Of a stretch of DNA of 64,000 nt, positions 18,403 through 26,630 are shown piece after piece (the first letter of the stretch is position 1; every line of letters starts with the position of its first letter). Source of the DNA: Nitrospirales bacterium (lineage in GTDB: Bacteria; Nitrospirota; Nitrospiria; Nitrospirales; UBA8639). The DNA lies in the NCBI GenBank assembly GCA_031315865.1, contig JALDRJ010000002.1:1958001-2022000 (forward strand), in the 5' to 3' direction. The notes under the pieces were generated by a model. The model searched no databases. It had not been told where the DNA came from and saw only the letters and a program-made list of their open reading frames with translations. The position numbers and the translations under genes are program-made.

Positions 18403-20001
18403 ATGGATACACGGTCAGATTCCCGCTCGTTAGAGATCTACGATACGACCCTTCGCGATGGCGCGCAGGCTGAAGATGTGAGTTTTTCCGTCGAAGACAA
18501 GGTGCATATTGCGTTAAAGCTGGATGAATTGGGCATTCAGTACATTGAGGGTGGGTGGCCAGGCGCCAATCCCAAGGACATTGAATTTTTTCGGGTGATG
18601 AAGACTACGCCGTTGGCGCAAGCGACCATCGTGGCGTTTGGTTCGACTCGAAAGGCCGACCATGCTGTACAAACCGACCCGAATCTTCAAGCCTTGTTGT
18701 CCGCCGAAACCACGACCGTCACGCTATTCGGCAAGAGTTGGACCTTACATGTCACCGAGGCCTTAGGAACTTCCTTAGAAAAAAATATTGCATTGATCGG
18801 CGATTCAATCACCTATCTCTGTGACCAAGGCCGTCGTGTTTTTTACGATGCGGAACATTTTTTTGACGGGTATAAAACAGACGCCGATTATGCGATGAAA
18901 ACGCTGAAGAAAGCCGAAGAGGCCGGGGCTTCGCGCATCGTGCTCTGTGATACCAATGGCGGGTCGATGCCGTGGGAAATCCAAGAAATATTCAGTGCGG
19001 TGAAGAAGGAATGTTCGGTCCCGCTCGGTATTCATGCCCATAATGATGCTGAGTTGGGAGTCGCCAATTCTATCGTCGCGATCAATGCTGGAGCCCGGCA
19101 AGTTCAGGGAACGATCAATGGAATTGGCGAGCGGTGCGGGAATGCGAATCTCTGTTCGATCATCGCCAATCTTGAGCTGAAGATGAAGCAGCCGGTATTG
19201 GGGGAAGGGCGATTGGCCCACCTTCGACAGGTTTCGATGTACGTATCCGACATCGCCAATCTTTTGCCGAATAAACGTCAACCGTATATCGGAGATACGG
19301 CGTTTGCCCATAAAGGCGGCGTTCATATTCACGCGGTCCAAAAAAATCCGGTGACCTATGAACATATCAGTCCTGAAGATGTCGGAAATCATCGGCGTGT
19401 TCTCATATCCGACAACAGCGGGAGGAGTGCCGTCCTTGGAAAGATGGAAACCTTGGGGCTTCGCGTACCGAAGGAACATGAGCATGTGCAAACGCTCTTG
19501 TCTGCCTTGAAAGATCGTGAATACGAAGGCTATCAATTTGAAGGCGCGGAGGGATCGTTTGAATTAATGGTCAAGAAGGCACTCGGTGAACATACGCCGT
19601 TTTTTGACCTCTTGGGTTGTCGTGTGATCATCGAAAAACGGCAGACCAATGAACAACCGGTAGTGTCCGAAGCCACGATCATGGTGAAAGTTGGCGGAGT
19701 CGTCGAGCATACAGCGGCGATTGGGGATGGTCCAGTTAACGCCCTCGACAATGCCTTGAGAAAGGCGCTTGAAAAATTTTATCCACAATTGAAAGACGTC
19801 AAATTACTGGATTATAAAGTTCGCGTATTGTCTGGAAGCCAAGGGACAGGCTCTCGGGTACGAGTCTTAATTGAATCGGGAGATCATAAAAGCAAGTGGT
19901 CGACGGTCGGGGTGTCGGACAATATCATTGAAGCCAGTTGGCAAGCATTGGTAGATAGTATCGAATACAAGCTCTTACAGGAAGAGCGGCCTTCATCATA
20001 A
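18403..20001 (+). CDS. cimA: (R)-citramalate synthase
   Basis: CimA condenses pyruvate and acetyl-CoA to citramalate, giving a threonine-independent route to isoleucine. The 532-aa protein has the HMGL-like TIM barrel (YDTTLRDGAQAEDVSF, HAHNDAELGVANS, GTINGIGERCGNANL, AFAHKGGVHIHAV) and a C-terminal LeuA dimerisation/allosteric domain, matching the long CimA/LeuA-related clade (COG0119 type, DUF-like gap before the C-domain). It lies 39 bp after lysC. Isopropylmalate synthase is the main alternative, but the N-terminal motif and length favour CimA. Confidence 0.92.
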   Translation: MDTRSDSRSLEIYDTTLRDGAQAEDVSFSVEDKVHIALKLDELGIQYIEGGWPGANPKDIEFFRVMKTTPLAQATIVAFGSTRKADHAVQTDPNLQALLSAETTTVTLFGKSWTLHVTEALGTSLEKNIALIGDSITYLCDQGRRVFYDAEHFFDGYKTDADYAMKTLKKAEEAGASRIVLCDTNGGSMPWEIQEIFSAVKKECSVPLGIHAHNDAELGVANSIVAINAGARQVQGTINGIGERCGNANLCSIIANLELKMKQPVLGEGRLAHLRQVSMYVSDIANLLPNKRQPYIGDTAFAHKGGVHIHAVQKNPVTYEHISPEDVGNHRRVLISDNSGRSAVLGKMETLGLRVPKEHEHVQTLLSALKDREYEGYQFEGAEGSFELMVKKALGEHTPFFDLLGCRVIIEKRQTNEQPVVSEATIMVKVGGVVEHTAAIGDGPVNALDNALRKALEKFYPQLKDVKLLDYKVRVLSGSQGTGSRVRVLIESGDHKSKWSTVGVSDNIIEASWQALVDSIEYKLLQEERPSS

Positions 20002-20053
20002 TTCCAGTCCTCATTGTCAGAACAGAAGATTGAGTTTAAGTTGTTGTTATTCC

Positions 20054-20082
20054 TTGACATTTTAAGAGATCGCTTGTAATTT
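20054..20082 (+). promoter_or_regulatory. candidate promoter for ihfA
   Basis: TTGACA at 20054-20059 is followed after 17 bp by TAATTT (20077-20082), or after 15 bp by the better -10 TGTAAT. It lies about 80-100 bp before the ihfA start and after the end of cimA. Confidence 0.5.
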
Positions 20083-20160
20083 TGAGAATCAGTTCTTCAA
20101 TGAGGTCGTTGAAGCTCGTCAATACTACTATCCACCGATAATCGAGGATTGAGGGGGATT

Positions 20161-20436
20161 ATGAGAAAGGCTGATGTTGCCAACATCATTTGTGAAAAGG
20201 TGGGACTTTCCAAGACGGAGGCCATGGATCGAGTTGAAGATGTCCTAAACATTCTCAAAGAGAGTCTCAAAAAGGGAGAGGCGATCAAAATTGCTGGATT
20301 TGGGAACTTTATCGTGAGAAGCAAAGGGGAACGCAAGGGACGGAATCCACGAACGGGTGAAGAAATTGCCATCACCCCAAGGCGCGTTGTAACGTTTCGA
20401 CCCAGCCAATTATTTAAAAAACATGTCAACTCTTAA
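20161..20436 (+). CDS. ihfA: integration host factor / HU family DNA-binding protein
   Basis: A small basic DNA-bending protein of 91 aa with the HU/IHF fold: RKADVANIICEKVGLSK, IKIAGFGNFIVRSKGERKGRNPRTGEEI and a C-terminal VTFRPSQLFKK. The beta-arm has the Arg-Asn-Pro tip that kinks DNA. The pattern and the downstream MerR gene favour IHF alpha, though HU cannot be excluded without a tree. GAGGGGGA precedes ATG 20161; the upstream in-frame TTG is less likely. Confidence 0.9.
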   Translation: MRKADVANIICEKVGLSKTEAMDRVEDVLNILKESLKKGEAIKIAGFGNFIVRSKGERKGRNPRTGEEIAITPRRVVTFRPSQLFKKHVNS

Positions 20437-20439
20437 CAT

Positions 20440-20820
20440 GTGAGGCGTGTGAAGACTCCTTCGGTGACGGCGTTCATGAAGGTGGAGACCAAGCAACCAG
20501 AGAAGACAAGTTATAAGATTGGTGAGGTCGCGAGCATTACCAAACTCCCGGCTTATGTCTTGCGCTTTTGGGAGTCAGAGTTTAGTTTTCTTCGCCCCCG
20601 AAAAAGCCAGGGGCGTCATCGAGTGTATTCGCAAGCCGATATTGAAACGGTGATAGAGATCAAGCGAATGCTGTATGAAGAGGGCTATACCATCGCCGGA
20701 TTGAAGCGGTACTGGTACCGTCGAAAGCGAACATCGACCAACTCAACTCTCAGTGGCGAACGAGTCAAGAAGGCGAAGACGGAATTGAAGAATATTTTGA
20801 AGTTACTCGATGGGCATTAA
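20440..20820 (+). CDS. MerR family transcriptional regulator
   Basis: The 126-aa protein contains a MerR-type winged helix ([24 protein letters not shown], then [23 protein letters not shown]) and a short basic helical C-terminus, without a recognisable effector-binding domain. This short MerR form is frequently found next to ihfA in deltaproteobacteria-like genomes. The start is uncertain: GTG 20440 as given, GTG 20449, or ATG 20476, none with a strong ribosome-binding site. It lies just downstream of ihfA. Its targets are unknown. Confidence 0.85.
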   Translation: MRRVKTPSVTAFMKVETKQPEKTSYKIGEVASITKLPAYVLRFWESEFSFLRPRKSQGRHRVYSQADIETVIEIKRMLYEEGYTIAGLKRYWYRRKRTSTNSTLSGERVKKAKTELKNILKLLDGH

Positions 20821-20845
20821 ATAAAGAACGTACACGAATGGACGT

Positions 20846-20922
20846 CGGGGCGTGGCGCAGCCCGGTAGCGCACTCGCTTGGGGTGCGAGAGGTCGGCCGT
20901 TCAAATCGGCTCGCCCCGACCA
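20846..20922 (+). tRNA. tRNA-Pro (anticodon GGG)
   Basis: A 77-nt cloverleaf with acceptor stem CGGGGCG / CGCCCCG, D arm with GCGC pairs, anticodon stem CTCGC / GCGAG enclosing the loop TTGGGGT (anticodon GGG), T loop TTCAAAT and an encoded CCA end at 20920-20922. Discriminator base is A. It lies between the merR and a convergent small gene. Confidence 0.97.
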
Positions 20923-20963
20923 GTCATCACATTTAGCGTGAAGGCATATTTCCTGATGGCGGG

Positions 20964-21212
20964 TTACGTTTGGATATCGTCTTCGATCAGTTCTTCGCTT
21001 TCCGGCATCCCATAGGCGACAAACTTCGCGTACGATAAATAAATTCCACTACTGTCCTGCATGGCCCGCGTCCCAGCCTTCATCCGCTCTAATTTCGTCT
21101 TGTTGGCGTCAGGCGTTGCTTGCAGCGTAGCGACGTATTCATTCAGGACGGTCGTATAGTGTTGCATGGCTTTTTCAACATCTAGATATGCCTGCATGAT
21201 GTCATCGGTCAT
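20964..21212 (-). CDS. small protein of unknown function
   Basis: An 82-aa acidic, mostly helical protein ([16 protein letters not shown]...). I recognise no domain. The ATG at 21212 follows AAGGAG on the minus strand at good distance, so it is preferred over a start eight codons upstream. It is a monocistronic gene between tRNA-Pro and a divergent glycosyltransferase. No signal peptide or membrane segment; probably cytoplasmic. Confidence 0.75.
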   Translation of the reverse strand: MTDDIMQAYLDVEKAMQHYTTVLNEYVATLQATPDANKTKLERMKAGTRAMQDSSGIYLSYAKFVAYGMPESEELIEDDIQT

Positions 21213-21380
21213 GGTGTCGTTTCTCCTTCCAGCCAATGGTTGAAAACCGTCGTCAACCTTACATGAGCATCAAATTTGCGGTCAACTTTTTGGTCATGAA
21301 AAAGTGGGAGAAGGTCAGAATCGTTGCCTCGACCTTATTCCCCTTACTTCACCAGTAATGGATCGAATTGCCCTTCCTCT

Positions 21381-22136
21381 ATGACTTTTGACGCTCAACC
21401 GTGGATCTCGGTTGTCATTCCGATGAAAGATGAACGGGAGAACATTCTTCCGCTGTCTGATCAGCTGCTTACCTTCTTGAGGAGCCGTGAGGAATCTCAG
21501 TGCGCGGCATTTGAGATCGTGTTTGTCGATGACGGGAGTACTGATCACAGTGCCCGTGTGTTCCAAGACCTCATGAAGGAACATGCCGAGGTCCGTGTCG
21601 TTTCTTTCGATCGTAATTATGGGCAAACGGCAGCATTCGATGCCGGGTTTCGTCATGCGAAGGGGGCGTTGATCGTCACGTTGGACGGTGATTTACAATA
21701 TGATCCCGTCGATATCGGCAGGCTGTTGCCATTGGCGAATCACTATGATGTGGTGTGTGGAAGACGTGAACGACGTAACGACGATGTGATTCGGCGTTGG
21801 TCATCCCGTCTGGCTAATAGCGTGCGAAATGCGGTCATTCATGATGGCATTCACGATACCGGATGTTCTCTGAAAGTCTTTCATCGTTCAGTCCTTGATC
21901 GTATTCCGTTATTTAAGGGGATGCACCGCTTTTTCCCAGCCTTGGCGCAGATGTATGGTTTCACGGTGACGGAAATTCCGGTTCAGCATTTTCCTCGCAT
22001 TCACGGGCAATCGAAATATGGTGTCGGCAACCGGTTATTTGCCAGTCTCTATGACCTCTTTGCCGTTCGTTGGATGCAGAGTCGAGCCCTGAACTATACG
22101 GTCAAACAATCCAGTCGACAGGATGTCTCGGAGTGA
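21381..22136 (+). CDS. family 2 glycosyltransferase (polyprenol-phosphate sugar transferase type)
   Basis: A GT2 protein resembling DPM1/ArnC-type enzymes that charge polyprenyl phosphate with a sugar. It has ISVVIPMKDERENI, the VDDGSTDHS motif (D50, D51), the metal-binding LDGDLQYDP near residue 100, and a C-terminal IPVQHFPRIHGQSKYG segment typical of this subgroup. It lacks the two C-terminal membrane helices of ArnC. ATG 21381 is preferred to TTG 21324, which would add 19 unconserved residues. With the LAB_N protein and the ArnT-like transferase downstream it forms a likely envelope-lipid glycosylation group. Confidence 0.88.
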   Translation: MTFDAQPWISVVIPMKDERENILPLSDQLLTFLRSREESQCAAFEIVFVDDGSTDHSARVFQDLMKEHAEVRVVSFDRNYGQTAAFDAGFRHAKGALIVTLDGDLQYDPVDIGRLLPLANHYDVVCGRRERRNDDVIRRWSSRLANSVRNAVIHDGIHDTGCSLKVFHRSVLDRIPLFKGMHRFFPALAQMYGFTVTEIPVQHFPRIHGQSKYGVGNRLFASLYDLFAVRWMQSRALNYTVKQSSRQDVSE

Positions 22137-22232
22137 GAGAGGACATATGACGACCACACTCTCCTCAATGGCGAATGGCGTCTTGATCATTCCGCATCTA
22201 TCGTTTAGTCGTGACCTTCAGGGTACTTCATA

Positions 22233-22514
22233 ATGCCATCGACTGAAGTGATATGGGTAACGATTGGTTTTTTCGGACAGAGTTTATTCTTTTGTCGTTG
22301 GGTGCTCCAATGGGTTGTCTCGGAACGCAAGAACGAGAGTAGCATTCCCATCCCCTTTTGGTACATGAGTCTTGTGGGGAGTCTGATCGTCTTATGTTAC
22401 GCCATTTACCGGAAAGATCCTGTGTTTATCGCGGGACAGAGCGTTGGCGCCGTCGTCTATCTCAGAAATCTTGTCCTGATTCATCGGGCTCAGAAGCGAG
22501 TGCCGAGTGGCTAA
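22233..22514 (+). CDS. LAB_N domain (lipid A biosynthesis N-terminal domain-like) membrane protein
   Basis: A 93-aa protein with three predicted membrane helices and the features of the LAB_N family: GFFGQSLFFCRWVLQW, SERKNESSIPIPFWYMSLVGSL, IYRKDPVFIAGQ and YLRNL. This domain is found near glycosyl and acyl transferases acting on lipid A or polyprenol carriers; its molecular role is not established. Its end overlaps the start of the ArnT-like gene by 8 bp, indicating translational coupling. Confidence 0.87.
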   Translation: MPSTEVIWVTIGFFGQSLFFCRWVLQWVVSERKNESSIPIPFWYMSLVGSLIVLCYAIYRKDPVFIAGQSVGAVVYLRNLVLIHRAQKRVPSG

Positions 22515-24225
22515 CGCATCCTTCTTTCCTTCTTCCGCAGCTCCAGCCAATTCCTCCACGGTACGTGATGTATTCCTCCTGCTGGTCCTGGCGAGCCTTC
22601 TGTTATTCGTCAACCTTGGCGGGCTTGGGTTAACGGATCGAGATGAAGGCAGCAATGCCGAAGCTGGTCGTGAAATGTTGGAGACGGGAGATTGGATTTC
22701 TCCGACATTAAACTATGAACCCCGCTATGCCAAGCCGGCCTTTGTGTATTGGCTGCTCAGCCTGTCTTACGCCGTGTTTGGCGTCAACGAATTTGCCGCC
22801 AGATTCCCATCAGCCGTCTTTGGGGTTGGGCTGATTCTTTTGCAGTATGGTTTTCTGGCCAAAATGATGGGAGCACGGGTCGCTCTCTTCGGCGCACTTA
22901 TCCTGCTGTTAAACCTTGAGACGATCGGTATCTGTCGTATGGTGCTGACCGACCCGGAGTTGGTGTTTTTTACAACCTTGGCTGGCTATGGTTTTTGGGT
23001 AGGCTTGGAAGGGGAGGAGGACACCAGGCGATGGGCCTTTGGCGGCTTTTACGTCGGGATGGCCTGTGCCATGTTAGCGAAAGGTCCGGTGGGAATCATT
23101 ATTCCTCTTGTAGCCGCCATTCCTTACCTGTTCATAACCAGACAATGGAACGTTTTCTGGAAGAAAGGCTTTCCATTGTTGGGCATGTTGATTGTGTGTG
23201 TGATCGCGGCACCCTGGTATGTCGCCATGTTCAGTATTCATGGAACCGATTATCTGGCTGCGGCGCGAGCGAATACAACCGGTCGTTTTGCCAATCCCAT
23301 GGAAGGTCATGGCGGCACCATTCTCTTCTATATTCCTGTGTTGTTACTCGGATTTTTCCCCTGGAGTGCCTTTCTCCCCGCATCGCTCTATCAAATACTG
23401 AGAGACTGTAACGGCTTCAGAGCTAAGACCTGTGTGGCGACTCCTGAGCAAAAGCTTCTCATGTTTTCAGGACTATGGATCGTCGGGATCCTGGTGTTTT
23501 TTACGCTCTCAGCGACAAGATTACCCCATTATATTTTCCCGCTCTATCCGTCTGCCGCCATCATCGTCGCCCTGTTTTGGGTGCGGTCTCTCCAGGAGCC
23601 TTCTCCGGTAGGCCTGACGGTAAGCAGAAGAGTATTGATCGCGACTGGTTATATTTTTGGCTTGGCCCTGGCTGCGGCTCCAGCGGTCTATAACACGTTC
23701 GTGAACAAGATGACGGAGGAGTTTCCGGCCGCGAGCCAGATGGATGTCCAACTCATTCCCGTCATGCTTGGCTTGGTCGTGATTATCGGAACGATGGGCG
23801 TCCGGTATTGTCTGGAGGATCAAGCGAAACGCCTGTATGGGTTTGGCGTGGCCGGAGGAATGATGGCCGTGTTCGTGTTGAGCGTCGTCTCGTTTGCCCT
23901 GCCCAAATTCAGTCACTTTTTTATCGATCCGCCCCAGGAGTTAGCCAGGATCGCTGCCATGAATCTCTCAAAGGAGGACCGGTTGATTCAGTTTGGACGA
24001 AAACGTCCCTCCTTGACGTTCTATGCCCAACGCAAGATTTACCAGATTAATCCGGGAGAGGATGAGAAATTTCAACCTCATGTAAAGACAGCAGGGCGAA
24101 CAATGATTATCCTGCAGTCTCATCTTCGCGGGAAGTTGCCCGCATCAGTCTCCGACTATCCAGAAGTCCTAAAAAACAACGGGTTTTCTCTTCTCGCCAG
24201 CGAATCACTCGTGAAGGAACGATGA
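22507..24225 (+). CDS. ArnT-like integral membrane glycosyltransferase (PMT/GT83 superfamily)
   Basis: The 572-aa protein has about 11-12 hydrophobic segments and a large soluble C-terminal part. The first periplasmic loop holds the family hallmark GLTDRDEGSNAEAGREM, with the DE pair that serves as catalytic acid, followed by YEPRYAKPAFVYW. This is the GT-C fold that transfers a sugar from a polyprenyl-phosphate donor to lipid A or protein. Translation starts at GTG 22507 inside the end of the LAB_N gene. Donor and acceptor are unknown; the neighbouring GT2 probably makes the donor. Confidence 0.9.
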   Translation: MANASFFPSSAAPANSSTVRDVFLLLVLASLLLFVNLGGLGLTDRDEGSNAEAGREMLETGDWISPTLNYEPRYAKPAFVYWLLSLSYAVFGVNEFAARFPSAVFGVGLILLQYGFLAKMMGARVALFGALILLLNLETIGICRMVLTDPELVFFTTLAGYGFWVGLEGEEDTRRWAFGGFYVGMACAMLAKGPVGIIIPLVAAIPYLFITRQWNVFWKKGFPLLGMLIVCVIAAPWYVAMFSIHGTDYLAAARANTTGRFANPMEGHGGTILFYIPVLLLGFFPWSAFLPASLYQILRDCNGFRAKTCVATPEQKLLMFSGLWIVGILVFFTLSATRLPHYIFPLYPSAAIIVALFWVRSLQEPSPVGLTVSRRVLIATGYIFGLALAAAPAVYNTFVNKMTEEFPAASQMDVQLIPVMLGLVVIIGTMGVRYCLEDQAKRLYGFGVAGGMMAVFVLSVVSFALPKFSHFFIDPPQELARIAAMNLSKEDRLIQFGRKRPSLTFYAQRKIYQINPGEDEKFQPHVKTAGRTMIILQSHLRGKLPASVSDYPEVLKNNGFSLLASESLVKER

Positions 24226-24356
24226 ATGGGACATGCATGTCATCGTTTCACATAGCTTCTGCACGGTTGAGATGTGAAATTGTGAAGAGTGGATAGATTT
24301 CCACCCGCTGGACCGCATGTGCATTCGCTCTCTCGCTCTCACTGCCCTGTCTGTCG

Positions 24357-25481
24357 TTACAGCAATGGAATCAATCCTCGTGCTGAGTAGATGAGCCCCA
24401 ACATGAGGAGGAGTCCAATTCCCAACAGTCCTTCCTGTGCCGTGGCTGGTAACGCATGACCGGTGGTCTCTCTAAGAGCAGTATGCTCACTCACCTCATC
24501 CTGATGGGCATAGGCAAGCCACCAAGCGACACCTGATAAAGCTGAGAGTACGATAATAAGGAATGACCCAGTACAGAGGGCCAAACCCATGGTCATGAAG
24601 AGCGAACTGATCCTGAGTCTGCGGTGACTATCCTGCTCAGTTCTTGATTTCGCAAACCGTTCGCGAAGTCGGACACTATATCCTAAGGCTGCGACGAGTA
24701 CCCCTGTTCCGGAAATCATCACGTAGAGGACCTCCATGGATGGCTTTTGAACGGCGATCCATAAGAGCCCTGTAGCTGTGATGAAGAATGGAAGTCCTGT
24801 CACCAGTGAATCGATACCTGTTGTTCTCCATTGTCGTAATGGCCGTGAAACGATCGTCCCGATCACATAGCCTATGAAGGCTCCCGCGCAAGCGTCCGTA
24901 GGAAAGTGAGAGCCTTTAATAATGCGGCTGAAGGCGACGGAGGCTGCTGTCAGATAAAGCATCCATGCGTAGCGAGGAAAATGCCTGGCAAAGACCGCGG
25001 CCACAGCAAACGAGGCTGAAGAATGGCCAGAAGGAAAGGCATCTAGCCCGCTTTGAAATGATGGCCCGATTTCCCAGTGATCCTGGTGCGCAAGTCTTGG
25101 GCGCGGTCGCCCAACGGTATGTTTGATGATTTGCGTGATGAGTCCGGCAAGGGCATGAGCCAAGAGCGATTGTACGCCCACGAACAGGAGCTTCTGGCGT
25201 TTTCCGATATAGCCCGACAACAGCGCCAGGCCTGACAAGATGACTAACGTGGAGCCATGGCCGAGCTGGTTGCCGATGCGTCCGAACGGTTCGAGAAATG
25301 GGACAGGCGTAGCGCGAATAAACTGGATGACTGGAAAGTCGATCTGCGACAATGCGCTCAATCCCCCGATGACGATCACTACAGCGAGGGCGCAAACAGG
25401 AAGAGCGGCATGAGGAGGAATGGCCGAAGGTGTTGCTGGAGAGTCACATTGAAAGCATGATTGAAGAAATGATGGAATCAC
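24357..25481 (-). CDS. PAP2 family membrane phosphatase
   Basis: Contains the three PAP2 phosphatase motifs: KHTVGRPRP, PSGHSS and SRIIKGSHFPTD, embedded among five or six membrane helices. A longer C-terminal membrane region (from about residue 230) has a further four hydrophobic segments of unknown purpose, giving 374 aa rather than the usual 200-250. Likely substrates are undecaprenyl diphosphate, phosphatidate or lipid A phosphate. It starts at GTG 25481 and is the last gene of the minus-strand run beginning at 32688. Confidence 0.9.
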   Translation of the reverse strand: MIPSFLQSCFQCDSPATPSAIPPHAALPVCALAVVIVIGGLSALSQIDFPVIQFIRATPVPFLEPFGRIGNQLGHGSTLVILSGLALLSGYIGKRQKLLFVGVQSLLAHALAGLITQIIKHTVGRPRPRLAHQDHWEIGPSFQSGLDAFPSGHSSASFAVAAVFARHFPRYAWMLYLTAASVAFSRIIKGSHFPTDACAGAFIGYVIGTIVSRPLRQWRTTGIDSLVTGLPFFITATGLLWIAVQKPSMEVLYVMISGTGVLVAALGYSVRLRERFAKSRTEQDSHRRLRISSLFMTMGLALCTGSFLIIVLSALSGVAWWLAYAHQDEVSEHTALRETTGHALPATAQEGLLGIGLLLMLGLIYSARGLIPLL

Positions 25482-25516
25482 TCCTTCTCACCTGGCCAGG
25501 GATTGTTCTCGTCTCC

Positions 25517-26620
25517 TCACGGAACCCAATCGGCCAGAAAAACGTTAAACTCGCGCTGGCCGGTGGCATTGCGGTCAGAGACCCAGACTAATTGTGAGCC
25601 ATCTGGGGAAAACATCGGAAAACTATTGAAATGGCCCTTTGTCGTGATCTGCTCAAGGGCCTCTCCTGCATCCGTGATGGCATGGAGATGAAACGTCGGG
25701 CGGCTTTTGTCCGTTGTTTGTGAGCCAACGTTCGACGAAAAGATAATTCGTGTATTGTCAGGAAAAAAGTACGGAGCAAAATTAGACGCCCCGTTGTGGG
25801 TGATGGGATGTTGGTTCGTCCCATCGGCGTTCATGATGAAAATTTCCAGGTTTGAGGGTTCGACGAGATTTTGTGCGAGGAGGTCTTGATACGCTTGTCG
25901 AGCTTCAGGGGTTTGAGGGTGGCTGGCGCGATAGACGATGCGTGTATTATCCGGTGAAAAGAATGCGCCTCCATCGTACCCGATCTCATGGGTGAGTTGT
26001 GTGACCTTGGTTCCGTCAATATTCATGCGATAAATATCCAGATCTCCGTTTCGCATCGAGGTGAAAACAATGGTTTTGCCGTCTCGGGACACGGTCGCCT
26101 CTGCATCATACCCCGGAGTTGAGGTCAATCGTTGAAGGTCTCTTCCGCTGATATGGGCCGAAAAAATATCATAGTCATCCAAAGCCCATCGATATTGCTT
26201 CGTCCGCTTGGGAGCAGGGGGGCAGTTGGGATTTCGCATATGTGTCGACGAAAACAGGATTCGGCGGTCTCCTGGAAAAAAGTAGCCGCAGGTTGTCGCC
26301 CCAAACCCGGTGCTCACTAGTCGCTTGTTGGTCCCATCTAAATCCATGGTGTAGATCTGATAACAATCCCGTGGCGTCTTGTCTTGAAGGCCCAAGGTCG
26401 ATTGGTATACCAACGTGAGGCCATCGAATGAAAAATAGGCTTCGGCATTCCGTCCCCCTGATGTCAGTTGACGGATGTTCTTGAGGTGAGGCTCAGCCGT
26501 CACGGGCCGTACGTCTTGTGTTTCCGCATGAGCAATCATGGGGGCAATTAATGCACTCAGTAATAGTCCCATGGTCAGATTGAATGCATGAGGTCGTGGG
26601 AGGTTCTGAAAAATACTCAA
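25517..26620 (-). CDS. periplasmic TolB-like beta-propeller protein
   Basis: A beta-propeller built from PD40/WD40-like TolB repeats, recognisable by recurrent motifs such as FSPDNTRIVYR, FFPDNTRIIFSS, SRDGKTIVFTS and FSPDGSQLVWVSDR. A signal peptide (MGLLLSALIAPMIAHA) precedes the mature domain. I place the start at TTG 26620, since AAGGAG lies six bases upstream and a start inside the preceding peptidase gene is unlikely; ATG 26572 is the alternative. It is probably co-expressed with the upstream M1-type peptidase. Its partner or ligand is unknown. Confidence 0.85.
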   Translation of the reverse strand: MSIFQNLPRPHAFNLTMGLLLSALIAPMIAHAETQDVRPVTAEPHLKNIRQLTSGGRNAEAYFSFDGLTLVYQSTLGLQDKTPRDCYQIYTMDLDGTNKRLVSTGFGATTCGYFFPGDRRILFSSTHMRNPNCPPAPKRTKQYRWALDDYDIFSAHISGRDLQRLTSTPGYDAEATVSRDGKTIVFTSMRNGDLDIYRMNIDGTKVTQLTHEIGYDGGAFFSPDNTRIVYRASHPQTPEARQAYQDLLAQNLVEPSNLEIFIMNADGTNQHPITHNGASNFAPYFFPDNTRIIFSSNVGSQTTDKSRPTFHLHAITDAGEALEQITTKGHFNSFPMFSPDGSQLVWVSDRNATGQREFNVFLADWVP

Positions 26621-26630
26621 TGACAACTCC

